From the NCBI GenBank assembly GCA_947259475.1, contig CAMYLW010000213.1, positions 1 to 5,998 of the forward strand: DNA of 5,998 bases, given 5' to 3'. The notes under the pieces are model-generated. The model was not told the DNA's origin. It did no database searches and saw only the letters and a list, made by a program, of their open reading frames with translations. Source of the stretch: Thermodesulfobacteriota bacterium (GTDB lineage: Bacteria; Desulfobacterota; Syntrophobacteria; BM002). Numbering within the stretch: position 1 is the stretch's first letter; each line of letters begins with the position of its first letter. Made by a program: the position numbers and the translations under genes. Positions 5,519 through 5,998 of the stretch are shown piece by piece.

Positions 5519-5712
5519 TAGCACTATGGAGTACATTTCTCATTTCCCCCACCTAAACCAAATGAGCGCAATTATTCGTATTTCATACGAACTGAAACGT
5601 TATTTTTTAAATAGCAGCTATGAGAGAGGAGGTGAGACTCCCCAGATTGAGGGTAATCCGATTTGCCAGACAAAGACCTATTTTACAACTGTTGTTTAAG
5701 GAGGTAAACGGA
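5519..5712 (+). promoter_or_regulatory. dsrA mRNA leader with hairpin and 57-codon open frame
   Basis: The leader contains a perfect stem, TTCGTAT (5575-5581) and ATACGAA (5585-5591), around a 3-nt loop. An open frame runs from an ATG at 5526 to a TAA at 5697-5699 (57 residues, beginning MEYISHFPHLNQ). It has no ribosome-binding site, but its stop codon overlaps the dsrA site AAGGAGG (5698-5704). I rate translation of this frame as unlikely but worth testing; the leader itself follows from the promoter call. Confidence 0.4.
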
Positions 5713-5998
5713 ATGGCATTGAAACACAAGACCCCATTGCTAGATGAGCTGGAAAAAGGGCCCTGGCCAAGTTTCGTCTCGGACGTGAAACAGATAGCCG
5801 AGAGGAAGCCCATGTGTGAGGACCTTTTAGGCCTGCTCGAACAATCCTACGTGGACAAGGAAGGACACTGGAAGCACGGCGGCATCGTGGGCGTGCTGGG
5901 TTATGGTGGAGGCGTTATCGGCCGCTATTGCGACCGGCCGGACCTCTTCCCAGAAGTGGCCCACTTTCACACCATGCGTGTGAACCAGCCTTCGAGTA
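5713..5998 (+). CDS. dsrA: Dissimilatory sulfite reductase alpha subunit DsrA (N-terminal 95 codons, cut by window edge)
   Basis: DsrA pairs with DsrB in the cytoplasmic siroheme and [4Fe-4S] enzyme that reduces sulfite with DsrC as the sulfur carrier. The visible N-terminus has the family landmarks: [21 protein letters not shown] (7-27), [11 protein letters not shown] (36-46), [21 protein letters not shown] (52-72) and [13 protein letters not shown] (82-94). HWKHGG is the region used for the DSR1F primer. The start is an ATG with a strong AAGGAGG 8 nt upstream. The segment between VKQ and EDLLG is about 16 residues shorter than in Desulfovibrio-type DsrA, as in some other lineages. Siroheme and cluster ligands lie beyond the window. 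An in-frame ATG at 5620 would add 31 residues but has no ribosome-binding site. Regulation is probably by the operator at 5499-5518. Confidence 0.97.
   Translation, partial: MALKHKTPLLDELEKGPWPSFVSDVKQIAERKPMCEDLLGLLEQSYVDKEGHWKHGGIVGVLGYGGGVIGRYCDRPDLFPEVAHFHTMRVNQPSS

Noticed and set aside
5620..5712. N-terminally extended DsrA starting at the in-frame ATG 5620
   Set aside because: There is no ribosome-binding site upstream of it, the 31 extra residues are not part of known DsrA N-termini, and the start at 5713 has a strong site.
1..5998. CRISPR array, tRNA, rRNA, transposase or phage attachment site
   Set aside because: No regular spaced repeats, cloverleaf, conserved rRNA segments or transposase-like frames were seen on either strand.

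Overview
The window most likely comes from a sulfate-reducing bacterium of the Desulfobacterota type. The diagnostic genes are a dsrD-like gene (DsrD, the small winged-helix activator of dissimilatory sulfite reductase) and the first 95 codons of dsrA (dissimilatory sulfite reductase alpha subunit), which runs off the right edge. The DsrA N-terminus is compact. It lacks the longer insert found in Desulfovibrio-type sequences, which hints at a different lineage, but the window cannot fix the genus.

Layout. Positions 1-4594 carry seven co-directional minus-strand genes. Read in transcription order they are: a TPR protein with about 40-residue repeats, a second TPR protein with five 34-residue repeats, a SlyD-like FKBP peptidyl-prolyl isomerase, an unrecognised 122-residue protein, a metallo-beta-lactamase-fold protein of the 'N-acyl homoserine lactonase family' type, a small ten-cysteine zinc-ribbon-like protein, and a BPL_N/glutamine-amidotransferase-like protein that is cut by the left edge. 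Most gaps are short, and one ribosome-binding site overlaps the preceding stop codon. A promoter at 4681-4710 could start the whole cluster. The TPR proteins and the FKBP suggest protein-protein scaffolding and folding roles, but a link to sulfite reduction is only inference from position.

Positions 4595-5998 are the plus-strand dsr region. dsrD (4838-5077) and dsrA (from 5713) each have their own sigma70-like promoter, with a TTGACA box, a 17-bp spacer and a TATA-type -10. Each promoter is followed at once by the same palindromic 17-mer (4779-4795 and 5499-5515), built as AGTGA-N6-TCAC, the architecture of CRP/FNR-family sites. The two genes therefore look like a small regulon under one regulator, probably acting as a repressor because the sites lie at or just after the predicted transcription starts. 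dsrD lying upstream of dsrA under a separate promoter differs from the common order, where dsrD follows dsrAB. The 380 bases between dsrD and the dsrA promoter hold no convincing gene but contain three good inverted repeats. The dsrA transcript has a leader of about 220 nt with a perfect hairpin and a 57-codon open frame that ends inside the dsrA ribosome-binding site.

The main oddities are the twin operators, the displaced dsrD, and a lactonase-family enzyme that seems to have lost about 12 residues in frame, including the first histidine of its zinc motif.
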